64,000 nt of DNA from Hemerocallis citrina. Taxonomy: Eukaryota; Streptophyta; Magnoliopsida; Asparagales; Asphodelaceae. Made by a program: the position numbers and the translations under genes. The notes under the pieces were generated by a model. That model saw nothing but the letters and a program-made list of their open reading frames with translations. It did not search any database and was not told where the DNA came from. The stretch is from NCBI GenBank assembly GCA_017893485.1, contig CM030364.1:248671122-248735121 (forward strand). Direction: 5' to 3'. Shown one piece after another: positions 22,473 to 33,250 of the stretch (its first letter is position 1; each line of letters begins with the position of its first letter).

Positions 22473-25065
22473 ATTTCCAATTATCTTACCTTACTTCTGT
22501 AACTAAATAGAAGAAATCGCGGGTAAAAGCCCCAGGTGTTTCATTAATCGAATTAATAAAACATTAATTCTAGTAGAATGATACAAACAAAAGATAAAAT
22601 ACAAAAAAAATAAAAAACAAAAACATATATTATAAATTAAATAATAAAAGATAGAATTTGAAACTGAAGTGGATATATATATATATATATACCTGAACTG
22701 GTCAGTGTAGGGAAGCTTGGAAGTGAGAGTACTCTTGTGTGGTGGATCAAACAGTGACAAACTCGGATGTTCATGTTTCTTCAACCCTCTCTTCCTAAAA
22801 GCCGCAACCAGCACGTGCACAATGTTCGTGAAAGGGCTCCCTTCTGGCTTCACCTTCACATATATCGGTGTCCCCACGAAAAAAAAGCAAACTGAGCAGA
22901 ACATGAGCACAGTAGGGATGGCTAGACCCCAAGTCCAGCTGACATCACTTTGGACGTAGATGATGACTGTTGCTGAGATCATCACCGCGAATGCGTAGGT
23001 AAAGTAGTACCAGTTGAAGAAACTACTGATGCCCTTTTTTCCTGATTCAGTGCGATGGTCGAATTGGTCTGCCCCAAAGGCGAGATTGCAGGGTCGGATT
23101 CCACCAGCTCCGATGATCATGAAGGCGAACGCGAGGAAAAGGACAGCTAGTTGACCGTCTGTGGGCCCTGAACATGGTTGTGATTCGTTAAGGCATCTCC
23201 CGGGGTGCAAGGTTGGGATGGCAGAGGTGAGGGTGAGGAAGAACATTCCCTTTTTAACAAAATCATAGAAATCAAATGGTCAGATAAAAGAGCAATTCAA
23301 ATTCTAATGCTACTACAAATTTATAGCACTTGTGTAATGTCAGACATTGGGATTTTTTTTTTTTTTTCAAATTTAAGAAACCGTCATTGGTATCTTGATC
23401 TTCTGTATTTTTTTTTTTTTAATGAAGAATCCAATGCACATGATTTCAACTATTTTCATTTTTAATTTAACTTTTGCACCTATTCAATTAATGACCTAGA
23501 AGATGGTTGTATCTTGTATTCGACTAATTACTGACAAATAATTGTGGTATTTAAAAATTTTAGGCCGATAGTAGCAACGAATACCAGCTATTATTACTCT
23601 GTACTAATATCTTCTTTTCTTAAAATTTATAAGAAAAAATGAAAAAATAATAAAAATCTAGTGATTTTGATTAATCTGAACCATCTTTTGTATATCTTCA
23701 ACCATTTCACATCATATTTTTTCTCTTTCTTCGTAGTATCTTATTTAAAAGCATAATAGTACAATAAAATGACATAAATTCCTAATTCCAGAGAAAATAA
23801 TTTTGGGCCTCATCTCTTATGTGCTAACTTCTTATTCAACTAGAACAAGGTTTGGTGTTGAAGGTGAAGCCCTTCCTTTGGTTGGTGTGGAACAACGTTA
23901 TTCTTTCCAAAAAGAACTTAAGGAAACACAACATTTCCATCGATGTGAGATGCCCACGATCTAACATAGGGGAGATAGATGCAAACCATATTTTCATGCT
24001 TTGTCCTAAAGCTAGACTAATTTAAAAAACTATGGGTCTGGATTTTAGTATTGTAAAGACACCCAACAATATTGATGACACTTGGGGGAGTTGGAGATCA
24101 AGTTATATTAGGAAAGACTATGGGTTATGTGGGATATTACGGTAGTGGCTATTATGTAGATTTTTTGGCTAGATAGAAACGATGCTTGCTTCTGTAACAT
24201 TAACTATATATTTTATATGATGCTGCATAAAATTTTGGTTCTAATAGATGCTTGAACAGGTTAAGCAGGCTGAGAAAGAGGCTACGTATTGAGGGTGTGT
24301 GAAGTAGCCCAGGGTGTGATGACTGTAGTCACCTCCTATCTCTCGGAGTTTCGTGCTGATATTGTTGGAGGTTACTGCTATTTTGGGCCAGATGTATACT
24401 TTATTTATTCTGGCAGGTGTTGTTTTACTTAATTGTTTGAGTTAGTGATACTTTGTGTTTCGTTAAATTTTCATTAATAAAATCAGTGTCTTCTGGTCAC
24501 TTTTATCTAAATAAAAAATTAAAAAATTAAAAACAAAAAACTAAAACAAGGGTACAAAGAATGAACAAATGAATTCCGAATTAAAAGTGGAATGAAAAGC
24601 TACAGTTACCATAAAAGATGCGATTGAAGCAAACCCCAGTGTCAAGTAACGGCCAAAAAATGTATCACACAAAAATGCCCCCAATAGTGGAGTTAAATTG
24701 GTAGTCCCGTTGAAAACACTAAGAAGAGTGGCAGCTGTGACGCTATTCATGTGAAAAATGGTTGTCAAGTACACTAGCATATTCGACGATGTGCCTAGCG
24801 TCCCCAGCTTCTCAAATGTCTCATTTCCTGCGCCCAAAATTGACATACTCTATAAGAATATAAATTGTTTTTGAGGAGCATATATCAGATTAGAAATCGT
24901 CAACATTTCAGAGGAATCTCTGCTCAGAACAAATTAAAATTTCACGATCTACTCAGTACTGATCGATGACTTACCTATAACATAGGGCATGGCCTTCCAT
25001 CCTCTGTGTTTGACCTCACATTCGGGCTCGGCTACCTCTTCTTCCCTTCTCTTTTCTTCTTCCAT
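21218..25065 (-). CDS. NPF (NRT1/PTR) family transporter, NPF2-like, 577 aa
   Basis: Four exons: 25065-24975, 24827-24610, 23249-22693 and 22085-21218. All junctions are GT-AG and the phases agree (91, 218, 557 and 868 nt; 577 aa plus stop). NPF proteins are 12-helix major-facilitator membrane proteins that import nitrate, peptides, glucosinolates or hormones, usually with protons. Seen here: start [19 protein letters not shown] at 25065, the TM1 motif E33-T-F-E36-K37 (ExxE[K/R]), GAGGIRPC in the TM4 region, FFNWYYF, and [12 protein letters not shown] near TM10. The ExxEK form and GNETFEKLG context suit the NPF2 subfamily (NPF2.9-2.11-like); the substrate cannot be read from sequence. Intron 2 (1360 bp) holds a LINE fragment; intron 3 begins within a TA microsatellite. 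No break is seen, so it looks functional. Confidence 0.9.
22434..22469. repeat. (TA)n microsatellite in NPF intron 3
   Basis: An uninterrupted TA run in the intron. A second, shorter run at 22673-22690 abuts the exon-3 donor, so the donor reads GTATATATATAT. Confidence 0.85.
23851..24540 (+). mobile_element. 5'-truncated LINE fragment in NPF intron 2
   Basis: Opposite to the gene, it encodes a decayed zf-RVT end of a plant LINE ([20 protein letters not shown], then HIFMLCPKA), followed by a 3' UTR and an A-rich tail (24511-24540). The 3' end (tttcgttaa..ttcattaat.aaatc.gtg) closely resembles that of the tiny LINE at 25344. A possible 11-bp TSD, CTAGAACAAGG / CTAAAACAAGG (23840-23850 and 24541-24551), has one mismatch. 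Stops interrupt the frame. Confidence 0.7.
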
Positions 25066-25343
25066 TTTCTCTTCTTCTTTTCTGCTTAATGTTTCAGCTA
25101 CTCAGATAAGACTTGTGTAGCTCTTGTCATGTGTATGTCTCTATAAATAAGAAAATGATAAGTTCTCAAACCATCTATATCCACACACAAACAACAGGAG
25201 AGTGTATAATTGAGGTTTCCTCGCATGTGACTGAGAAATGAGATTGACATACTACTATAAAAAAAACAATTGATAGTTACCGGTGAGAGGGCAGATTTCG
25301 TCAAAGAAGTAGGCCTGAATCACTGTAACAAATAAAATAGGAG

Positions 25344-25564
25344 GGCTCGGATAGTTATTTTGGTAATCGAGGTGGTGAGGTATTAACCACACCGTATTAT
25401 GTATTGAGTTGTAATAGATAGAGCCTTGTATTATGTAACCTTTATGAGTGCCCAGGGGGCACAGTACTTGGTAGATGTTGTAATAGGCTTATTTTGTGGT
25501 TTCGTTAAAGCTTCATTAATGAAATCGGTGACTGCGGTCATTTTTATCTCAAAAAAAAAAAAAA
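25344..25564 (+). mobile_element. Severely 5'-truncated LINE copy with 17-bp TSD
   Basis: A 221-bp insert ending in about 16 A is flanked by AACAAATAAAATAGGAG (25327-25343 and 25565-25581). Its last 70 bp match the 3' end of the intronic LINE. It lies about 260-500 bp upstream of the NPF start codon, within its promoter region. 25066-25326 and 25582-25763 hold no other recognised feature. Confidence 0.8.
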
Positions 25565-25768
25565 AACAAATAAAATAGGAGTATGCATTAATGTGGAGTA
25601 CTATTAATTTTTGCATATGATTATTTAAGTAGTATGAGATACGTAAATTATTAGACAATTACTATATTAGGCATAATGTATTACTTGCTTACATGATCAC
25701 CTTATTTGTTGTTACACTTATATGTAATAAAATGATTTACAATCTAGGTATCCTTGTTCTAATACATG

Positions 25769-26429
25769 TGATATGGCTAAAAATGGGGTTAAATCGGAAT
25801 CGTCCAAACGGAACACGAATCTTGAAGCACAGGGATAAAACGGTAAGTTCACCAACCAAAGGGTCCAAACCGGGTGTCGGGTCTTCACCTCAAAAACCCA
25901 ATAACCCACGAATGGATCCACCTCAAAGTGGGCGCGGGTCTTAACCCGTTGCGCACCCATTCCGTCAGGATGAAATCAAGGTCCCTGATTAACCTTAACC
26001 AACGGCCTCGATTCACATCCCTCCTACCACTGGGAGCCAGGGATTAAATTCCTTAACTGATTAGAGGGAATATACCTTATCAGATTACTTTCCTTATCTG
26101 ATTACAAGGAATATTACTTATCTAATCACGGGGATTACATTCCTAATCCAGTCCCTAAGACGCCTATAAATACCCCCCATCCATCTCCATTGCGAGGTAA
26201 TCAATCTTTCACCAGTTTTTTACGCTCTTTCATAGTCTGCCAGATAACTGACTTGAGCGTCGGAGGGTGCGTCGCCGGGAACAACCCCGGTGTCTCGCAC
26301 TTTTTGCAGGTGCACGGCAGGAACGACGAACGAGGCCCGACGGAACAGGTACACAGGTTTTCCTATTCAGTTTTCCCAAGAATCCACAAATTCTATCTGT
26401 TTGTCCCCACACCAAATTTAGCGGCAACA
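25769..26429 (+). repeat. 5' LTR of the intact Gypsy element
   Basis: TGATATGGCT...GGCAACA, 661 bp. The TATA box tataaata is at 26165-26172. The four differences from the 3' LTR all lie in the last 106 bp. Confidence 0.95.
26165..26172 (+). promoter_or_regulatory. LTR TATA box
   Basis: gcctataaatacc in the 5' LTR, repeated at 40111-40118 in the 3' LTR. It would place the transcript start about 30 bp downstream, which defines the U3/R border. Confidence 0.7.
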
Positions 26430-26431
26430 GA

Positions 26432-26450
26432 TTGGCGCCGTCTGTGGAAA
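26432..26450 (+). other. Primer-binding site of the intact Gypsy element
   Basis: TTGGCGCCGTCTGTGGAAA, two bases after the LTR end. The same block occurs in the two minus-strand Gypsy copies in the window. Confidence 0.8.
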
Positions 26451-26501
26451 ACTAACGAATAGGGACCTCTCCTCTTCCCGGTGAACAGGTTCTCTCCTGC
26501 C

Positions 26502-29500
26502 ATGCCGCCTCGCAAAGTTAGATCCAAGGGCTCCAACCGAGCACCCAACCCTGACCAGCAAGAAGTCCATCCTGATCCCGCTCAGCAACAAGGGCAACTC
26601 CCTCCTACCATGGAAGAGCCGCTCCAACGGAACCCTCCACCTCCTGATCCAAAGGGGCCTAACCCCCAGAAACAGCCTCTTCACCAAGAGAACATCTCCA
26701 TCCACAACGCCTCCAGTGCCTCCATGGCCTCCCATCATCCCCGAGCCTCTGGTCGCCACAATGCCCCTCCCAAACGCCCGGAAGATGATGACCTTCGTCG
26801 CCATCTGGATGAAAAACGGGCTCGGGGGGAAGCCTCCCGCCAGCAAGAGCGATCCCCCCGACACCGAGAGCACAGGAGGTCCCCCGTCCGAAGAGGGAGG
26901 AAGGACTCCCCCGACCACTACCGAAGGAGGCACTCTCCAGCAGGTCGACAGCAGCCTCGGAACAATGAGACGCCCATCACCCGTGCCGAGTTCCAGCAAT
27001 TCCAAGCAATGGTACAACAGGCCCTCAACCTCCGTCAGAACCCCAATGAGCTGAGGGTCCCATCCCCTCCTCCGGTTCGGAGCCCTCGCCAACGGTCTCC
27101 TTCTCATCGACCCGCTCTTACCAATTCCAGACGCACCCCAAGTCCTCGCCGTTCTCGAAGTTACTATCGCCGCAGCCCTCGCTCCCCCTCATACGAAGAC
27201 GAGTCCCGTGGCCCGGCAGATCGCCGTCGGAGAGATGACACCATGAACCGCCGTCTAAACGAGGTAGAAAAACTCTTGGGACAGATAAACAGAGAAGAGG
27301 AGCTTAGGGGGAGGACCCTACGTCCTAGCCGACCCCCGTTCTCCTGGACCATAGTAGAGGCTCCTGTTCCGTTCGGTTTCAAACCTCCACAGTTCGAGAA
27401 CTACACTGGGGAGACCGATCCGGTTGACCACATCGAAAGCTTCAAGACTTTGATGCTCCTCCATCAAGCTTCCGATGCCCTCCTCTGCAAAACATTCCCT
27501 GCAACTCTCAAAGGCCCAGCTCGAGAATGGTACTCTCGCCTTGCCCCGGCGTCAATATTCTCCTTCGAACAGTTCGAGACACTGTTCATCACTCATTTCG
27601 TCAGCAGCCGAAGGGCCGAGAAGACCAGCATCTCACTATTGCACCTCCGTCAACAGAAGGGGGAGAAATTGAGGGACTACGTAAAGAGGTTCACAGCTGA
27701 AGCCAGAACCATCGCATCCCTCGATCAATCCGTCGCCACCGCGGCGTTCCAATCCAATATCCTCAATTCCAATCTCCGCTCCTCCCTCGCCAAGAAACCC
27801 CCACACGACTTTTCTGACCTCCTCCTCCGAACTGAAAAGTACATCCGAGCTGAAGAGGCCGAGGAACAGCCCAACTGGGAAGGAGCTGCATCCGGGTCTA
27901 AGAGGAAGGGAACGGAAGAAGAAGGGGCAAAGAAGTTCCAGAAGGATAACACTGGCCAACGCCGACCTCCCCCTAGGTTCGAAAAATTCACTCCCCTCAC
28001 CACAAACATCTCTGCCATCTTCATGGAAGTCGAAAAAGAAGGGGTCTTGCCTCCAGCTCCAAAGATGAACACCCCTGCCAAAAGAAGAGATAAGGAGAAA
28101 TGGTGCCGCTATCATCGAGACCATGGGCATGACACCAACGACTGTCGTGCTCTGAGAAATGAGATCGAAGCCCTTATTCAGAGAGGGCAGCTGGCGAAAT
28201 TTGTAAGAAGGGACGGAGCCGAACTTCCTCCCCAGCCTCGGGGGGCTAACAAACGTCCGGAACGAGAAGAGACGCCCGAATTCGAGGAGGAGCGGGTCCT
28301 TCACCTCATCCATGGGGGTCCAATGGGGGGCTCCTCGAACTCCTCTCGGAAAGCCTTTATAAGAGAAGTCAACTCGGTTCAAGCCACCCCTCCCCCCAAA
28401 GGCCTCGGAGTGCCCGTCACCTTCTCTGACGAAGATCTCGAGGGTGTCCGCACCCCTCATTGTGACGCACTCGTCATCAGTCTTCACATGGCCAATTTCA
28501 AAGTCGAAAGGATCTTAGTAGATAACGGTAGCTCCGTTAATATCCTCTTCCTCGATGCTTTTAAGGGCCTGAAGCTCTCCCGGGACAGACTCAAGCCCGC
28601 CGGCTACACGCTCCATGGGTTCACGGGGGTGCCGGTGACGATTGAAGGGGTAATCACCCTCGATGTCACGGCCGGTAAAACCCCTACTACCCGCACGGAG
28701 TCGATGGATTTCATGGTCGTAGATGTCCCAGCAGCTTACAACGTTATTTTGGGTCGGCCCGGCCTAGCCGCCCTTGAAGCCGTCCCTTCCGCCTATCATC
28801 TCAAAATGAAATTCCCTACTCGGGCCGGGGTGGGAGAAGTAAGAGGCAATCAGGAGCAGGCCCGCAAGTGTTATATGACCTCCACCCTCGGACCTGTCCT
28901 CTCCCTAGAAACGCTCGAGATCCCTCAAGATGCTGCTCGGCCAACTTCCGAACCGGTAGACGAGTTGGAGGAGGTACTCTTCTCGGAGCAGGAGCCGACC
29001 CGTAAGTTCTTTGTCAGCAAGGCCCTTCCGTCCGCCCTATACTCAAATATTGTAAAATGCATCCGAGCCAACCAAGACCTCTTCGCATGGTCAGCGACAG
29101 ACATGCCCGGTATCTCCGAAGAACTCTTGGTCCACCGCCTCAGCGTTGATCCGGGGTCCAAACCGGTCCAGCAGAAGAGGCGCAAGTTCGCCCCCGAGCG
29201 CCAGCTCGCTATCAAAGAGGAGGTAGACAAATTGCTGAAAGCCCGATTCATACAGGAGGTGAATTATCCGGAGTGGTTGTCAAACGTAGTCATGGTGAAG
29301 AAATCCAACGGAACATGGAGAATCTGTATTGATTTCACTGACCTCAACAAGGCCTGCCCTAAAGATCCCTTCCCTCTGCCGAGCATTGACACTCTGATTG
29401 ACGCAACCTCGGGACATGAGCTCCTCAGCTTCATGGACGCTTTCTCGGGTTACAATCAGATAAGGATGTTCCCCCCGGATATTCCGAAGACGTCTTTTGT

Positions 29501-32210
29501 AACAGACCAAGGACTCTATTGTTACCGAGTCATGCCGTTCGGCCTAAAGAACGCAGGGGCAACATATCAACGTCTCGTCAACAAGGTATTCCAGGCCCAG
29601 ATTGGCCGGAACATGGAAGTCTACGTGGATGACATGCTTGTGAAAAGCATCCGAGGCGTTGATCATGAGACCGACCTCCAAGAAGCGTTCGATGTTTTGA
29701 GAAAGCACAATATGAGACTCAACCCGAACAAGTGTGTGTTCGGCGTCTCATCAGGCAAGTTCCTCGGCTTTATGGTTAGCCAACGAGGAATAGAGGCGAA
29801 TCCGGAGAAGATCAGGGCCATACTGGACATGGCCCCACCTAGAAACGTCAAAGAAGTTCAGAAACTGACTGGTCGATTAGCCGCCATTGGGCGCTTTTTG
29901 TCGAAGTCTGGGGAGAAGTGCCTCCCGTTCTTCAAAGCCCTGAGGGGGACTAAGGGGTTCGAGTGGGGGCAGCCACAACAAGATTCCTTCGACCAGCTTA
30001 AGGCTTACCTCGTCAATCCACCCCTTCTCAGCAAACCCATACCGGGCGAACCCCTCTACCTCTACTTGGCAGCCTCGGAACAGACACTAAGTGCGGTCTT
30101 AGTCAGGGAAGAAGAAAGAACTCAGAAGCCCATTTACTACGTCAGCAAAGTACTCCGGGAGGCCGAGCTCCGGTACCCGAAAATTGAGAAAATAGCCTAC
30201 GCCCTGATAATGGCTGCAAGAAAGCTTCGGTCATACTTCCAGTCTCATTCGATGGTCGTTCTTACCGACCAGCCGTTGAAACAGATCCTCCACAAGCCAG
30301 AGACTTCCGGCCGCCTCATGAAGTGGTCGATCGAGCTGAGCCAACATGATATTACTTATCAGCCTCGAACCGCCATCAAGGCGCAGGCGCTGGCCGAATT
30401 CATAGTGGAAACAACTATCCCCGACCCCGAGCAGACAACGAAGGGCCCGCCTATCTGGTCGGTATATGTCGATGGATCCTCTTGCAACGAGGGGAGCGGG
30501 GCTGGAGTCATCCTTGCGGGCCCAGACGACTTTGTCCTTCAATATTCCCTCCGGATAAACTTTAAAGCCTCGAATAACGAAGCCGAATACGAAGCACTCA
30601 TAGCCGGCCTCGGGATGGCCCGAAACGCAGGGGCGCGACGCCTGCAGATCTTCAGCGACTCTCAGTTGGTCGTCAACCAGGTCCTCGGCGAATATGAAGC
30701 CCGCGATGACAGGATGGTAAAGTACTTGGCTAAAGTAAAGAGCCTCATGGCGCTCTTCGAGGAGGCCCTCATCCGAAGAATCCCCAGAGAGGAAAATGCC
30801 CAGGCCGACGCCCTGTCCAAATTAGCTTCCTCATCCCTGCAAGGCCTCGAACAAACTGTTTTGATAGAGGTCCTCCTCAGGCCAAGCATAGAGGACGAGG
30901 TTTTCAACTCCGTCGAAACACTGCCACTCCCCCTCGAAGATAATTGGATGAAGCCCCTCGTCGAGTTTTTAAGAGACGGACTCCTCCCAAGGGATCCGAA
31001 GGAAGCCCGAAAGATAAGGACCCGAGCCGAGCGCTACATACTGGTCGAAGGCATTCTGTATAAGCGCTCCTTCACCCAGGTGGATGGTCGACCCTACCTA
31101 AGATGCCTCTCCCCCGGACAAGCCGATTACGCCCTGCAAGAGCTCCATGAGGGCATCGGCGGAGCCCACTCCGGCTCCAGAGCCTTGGCACGCAAAGTGT
31201 TAAACTACGGGTATTACTGGCCCACTCTCCTATGGGATGCCGAACGACACGTTCGGCAATGCATCTCCTGCCAGAAGTATTCCGACATCCGACGCCTTCC
31301 ACAAGCACCACTTTCCTCCCTATCAAGTCCGATCCCCTTTGCAATGTGGGGGATGGATTTACTTGGGCCATTTCCACCGGCCCCCGGACAATTGAAGTTC
31401 CTAGTCGTGGCAGTCGACTATTTCTCGAAATGGGTAGAGGCCGAGCCCCTGGCTACAATTACCGAACATAGAGTCGTTCAATTCTTCTGGAAAAATGTAA
31501 TCTGCCGGTTCGGTGTTCCCCGAGTCGTAGTCACAGATAACGGTACGCAGTTCGCTGGAGCTGCCTTCCGAGCCTTATGTGAAGACCTAGCCATACAGCA
31601 CCGCTTCTCCTCCGTCTCTCATCCCCAGTCAAATGGCCAAGCCGAGAATGCCAACCGACAGATCCTCTCCGGCATCAAGAAGAGACTCGACAAGTGCTCC
31701 AAGGGACTGTGGGTCGATCAGCTGCCCAATGTGTTGTGGAATTACCGGACCACGAAGCGGACCCCGACAGGCGAGAGTCCGTTCAATCTCACCTATGGGT
31801 CCGAGGCCCTCATCCCACTAGAAGTTGGGATACCCTCTCCTCGCCTGATAGCCTTCGAAGAAGAACAGAATGCCAGGGAGCTCAGAACGAGCCTAGACTT
31901 GATAGACGAAATCCGGGAAAGAGCAGCCATACGGCAGCAAGGTTACCGAAGAAGAATCGAACTCGCCTACAACAAACGGGTCCGCCCAACCGACCTGAAA
32001 GAAGGGGATCTGGTCCTCCGAAGGCTGGCCATTTCGTTCCCCGGACAGAAAAGCAAACTGGCCCCAAATTGGGAGGGACCGTACAAAGTCTCCAAAGTGA
32101 TCCGCCCCGGTACATACAAGCTAGAGGATCTTGAAGGTAGAGAAATTCCCAGGACTTGGAATGCCGACCATCTTTTGAAATACCAAGAGAAGGCAACCCC
32201 GCCTATCTAA
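26502..32210 (+). CDS. Gypsy Gag-Pol polyprotein, intact, 1902 aa
   Basis: One uninterrupted frame. The ATG at 26502 (MPPRKVRSKG) is preferred to an in-frame GTG at 26481, because the related copy at 19833 starts the same way. Residues about 1-270 are basic and proline/arginine-rich; about 295-430 are the retrotransposon gag core; a Cys/His block CRYHRDHGHDTNDC is near 535; the protease DNGSSVNIL is at about 674; RT has YVDD at 1041-1044. Next comes a degenerate first RNase H, where the usual catalytic Asp is lost (LYLYLAASE), then a second, archaeal-type RNase H (VYVDGSS with D at 1324, NNEAEYEAL, FSDSQLV, NAQADAL). Integrase has an HHCC finger and D1639, D1679, E1715 (35-residue spacing). 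Dual RNase H and no chromodomain fit the Tat lineage. Confidence 0.95.
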   Translation: MPPRKVRSKGSNRAPNPDQQEVHPDPAQQQGQLPPTMEEPLQRNPPPPDPKGPNPQKQPLHQENISIHNASSASMASHHPRASGRHNAPPKRPEDDDLRRHLDEKRARGEASRQQERSPRHREHRRSPVRRGRKDSPDHYRRRHSPAGRQQPRNNETPITRAEFQQFQAMVQQALNLRQNPNELRVPSPPPVRSPRQRSPSHRPALTNSRRTPSPRRSRSYYRRSPRSPSYEDESRGPADRRRRDDTMNRRLNEVEKLLGQINREEELRGRTLRPSRPPFSWTIVEAPVPFGFKPPQFENYTGETDPVDHIESFKTLMLLHQASDALLCKTFPATLKGPAREWYSRLAPASIFSFEQFETLFITHFVSSRRAEKTSISLLHLRQQKGEKLRDYVKRFTAEARTIASLDQSVATAAFQSNILNSNLRSSLAKKPPHDFSDLLLRTEKYIRAEEAEEQPNWEGAASGSKRKGTEEEGAKKFQKDNTGQRRPPPRFEKFTPLTTNISAIFMEVEKEGVLPPAPKMNTPAKRRDKEKWCRYHRDHGHDTNDCRALRNEIEALIQRGQLAKFVRRDGAELPPQPRGANKRPEREETPEFEEERVLHLIHGGPMGGSSNSSRKAFIREVNSVQATPPPKGLGVPVTFSDEDLEGVRTPHCDALVISLHMANFKVERILVDNGSSVNILFLDAFKGLKLSRDRLKPAGYTLHGFTGVPVTIEGVITLDVTAGKTPTTRTESMDFMVVDVPAAYNVILGRPGLAALEAVPSAYHLKMKFPTRAGVGEVRGNQEQARKCYMTSTLGPVLSLETLEIPQDAARPTSEPVDELEEVLFSEQEPTRKFFVSKALPSALYSNIVKCIRANQDLFAWSATDMPGISEELLVHRLSVDPGSKPVQQKRRKFAPERQLAIKEEVDKLLKARFIQEVNYPEWLSNVVMVKKSNGTWRICIDFTDLNKACPKDPFPLPSIDTLIDATSGHELLSFMDAFSGYNQIRMFPPDIPKTSFVTDQGLYCYRVMPFGLKNAGATYQRLVNKVFQAQIGRNMEVYVDDMLVKSIRGVDHETDLQEAFDVLRKHNMRLNPNKCVFGVSSGKFLGFMVSQRGIEANPEKIRAILDMAPPRNVKEVQKLTGRLAAIGRFLSKSGEKCLPFFKALRGTKGFEWGQPQQDSFDQLKAYLVNPPLLSKPIPGEPLYLYLAASEQTLSAVLVREEERTQKPIYYVSKVLREAELRYPKIEKIAYALIMAARKLRSYFQSHSMVVLTDQPLKQILHKPETSGRLMKWSIELSQHDITYQPRTAIKAQALAEFIVETTIPDPEQTTKGPPIWSVYVDGSSCNEGSGAGVILAGPDDFVLQYSLRINFKASNNEAEYEALIAGLGMARNAGARRLQIFSDSQLVVNQVLGEYEARDDRMVKYLAKVKSLMALFEEALIRRIPREENAQADALSKLASSSLQGLEQTVLIEVLLRPSIEDEVFNSVETLPLPLEDNWMKPLVEFLRDGLLPRDPKEARKIRTRAERYILVEGILYKRSFTQVDGRPYLRCLSPGQADYALQELHEGIGGAHSGSRALARKVLNYGYYWPTLLWDAERHVRQCISCQKYSDIRRLPQAPLSSLSSPIPFAMWGMDLLGPFPPAPGQLKFLVVAVDYFSKWVEAEPLATITEHRVVQFFWKNVICRFGVPRVVVTDNGTQFAGAAFRALCEDLAIQHRFSSVSHPQSNGQAENANRQILSGIKKRLDKCSKGLWVDQLPNVLWNYRTTKRTPTGESPFNLTYGSEALIPLEVGIPSPRLIAFEEEQNARELRTSLDLIDEIRERAAIRQQGYRRRIELAYNKRVRPTDLKEGDLVLRRLAISFPGQKSKLAPNWEGPYKVSKVIRPGTYKLEDLEGREIPRTWNADHLLKYQEKATPPI

Positions 32211-32323
32211 GTAACTCGAGATGTCGGACCACTCCTCTCCTGCTACTAGTAATTTTTTCTTTGTTCCTTTTTTTCATTGTAATAACGGCTAGCAACTTTA
32301 GAAGCAGCCGACCATTAGACATT

Positions 32324-32333
32324 AATAAATAAA
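32324..32333 (+). terminator. AATAAATAAA motif after gag-pol
   Basis: Two overlapping AATAAA hexamers, about 115 bp after the gag-pol stop and upstream of the arrays. They could allow a short transcript that ends before the antisense region. Sequence match only. Confidence 0.35.
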
Positions 32334-32372
32334 GTTCCTTCGCATATGCCACTACGTCTCTGTTTTTAATTC

Positions 32373-33242
32373 CTTAATCTTACGATGGTTCCGGAGTCCA
32401 ACACTTGGCCCGATTCTGCTTCGCAAGTTCGCTTCCGAGCGAACCCGAGGTAGCTCGCCATTCGGAATTGCTCCCACAGCCGTTGAATGGTACGGAGTCC
32501 AACACTTGGTTCGACTCTACTCCGCAAGTTCGCCCCTAGGCGAGCTAGGGATAGTTCGCCATTCGGAATTGCTCCCACGCCCTTAATCTTACGATGGTTC
32601 CGGAGTCCAACACTTGGCCCGATTCTGCTTCGCAAGTTCGCTTCTGAGCGAACCCGAGGTAGCTCGCCATTCGGAATTGCTCCCACAGCCATTGAATGGT
32701 ACGGAGTCCAACACTTGGTTCGACTCTACTCCGCAAGTTCGCCCCTAGGCGAGCTAGGGGTAGTTCGCCATTCGGAATTGCTCCCACGCCCTTAATCTTA
32801 CGATGGTTCCGGAGTCCAACACTTAGCCCGATTCTGCTTCGCAAGTTCGCTTCCGAGCGAACCCGAGGTAGCTCGCCATTCGGAATTGCTCCCACAGCCG
32901 TTGAATGGTACGGAGTCCAACACTTGGTTCGATTCTGCTCCGCAAGTTCGCCAATAGGCGAGCCAGGGGTAGTTCGCCATTCGGAATTGCTCCCGCGCTT
33001 TTAATCTTACGATGGTTCCGGAGTCCAACACTTGGCTCGATTCTGCTTCGCAAGTTCGCTTCCGAGCGAACCAGAGGTAGCTCGTCATTCGGAATTGCTC
33101 CCACAGCCATTGAATGGTACGGAGTCCAACACTTGGTTCGACTTTACTCCGCAAGTTCGCCAATAGGCGAGCCAGGGGTAGTTCGCCATTCGGAATTGCT
33201 CCCACGCCCTCAATCTTACAAAGGTTCGGACTCCAACACTTA
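32373..33242. repeat. 209-bp tandem array, about four copies
   Basis: Copies begin at 32373, 32582, 32791 and 33000, with a partial one at 33209. Each unit is two related half-units of about 105 bp (gatggttccggagtccaac... and gaatggtacggagtccaac...) ending in gccattcggaattgctccc. The repeated open frames on both strands are a by-product of a repeat length close to a multiple of three and are not genes. Confidence 0.92.
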
Positions 33243-33250
33243 TTGCCAAG

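Noticed and set aside
26481..26501. GTG as the start of the Gypsy polyprotein
   Set aside because: The ATG at 26502 gives a start that matches the related gag at 19833; plants rarely initiate at GTG.
26418..28487. Long minus-strand open frames (about 229 and 283 codons) under gag-pol
   Set aside because: They mirror the codon bias of the real plus-strand polyprotein, have no family resemblance and no initiation or splice context.
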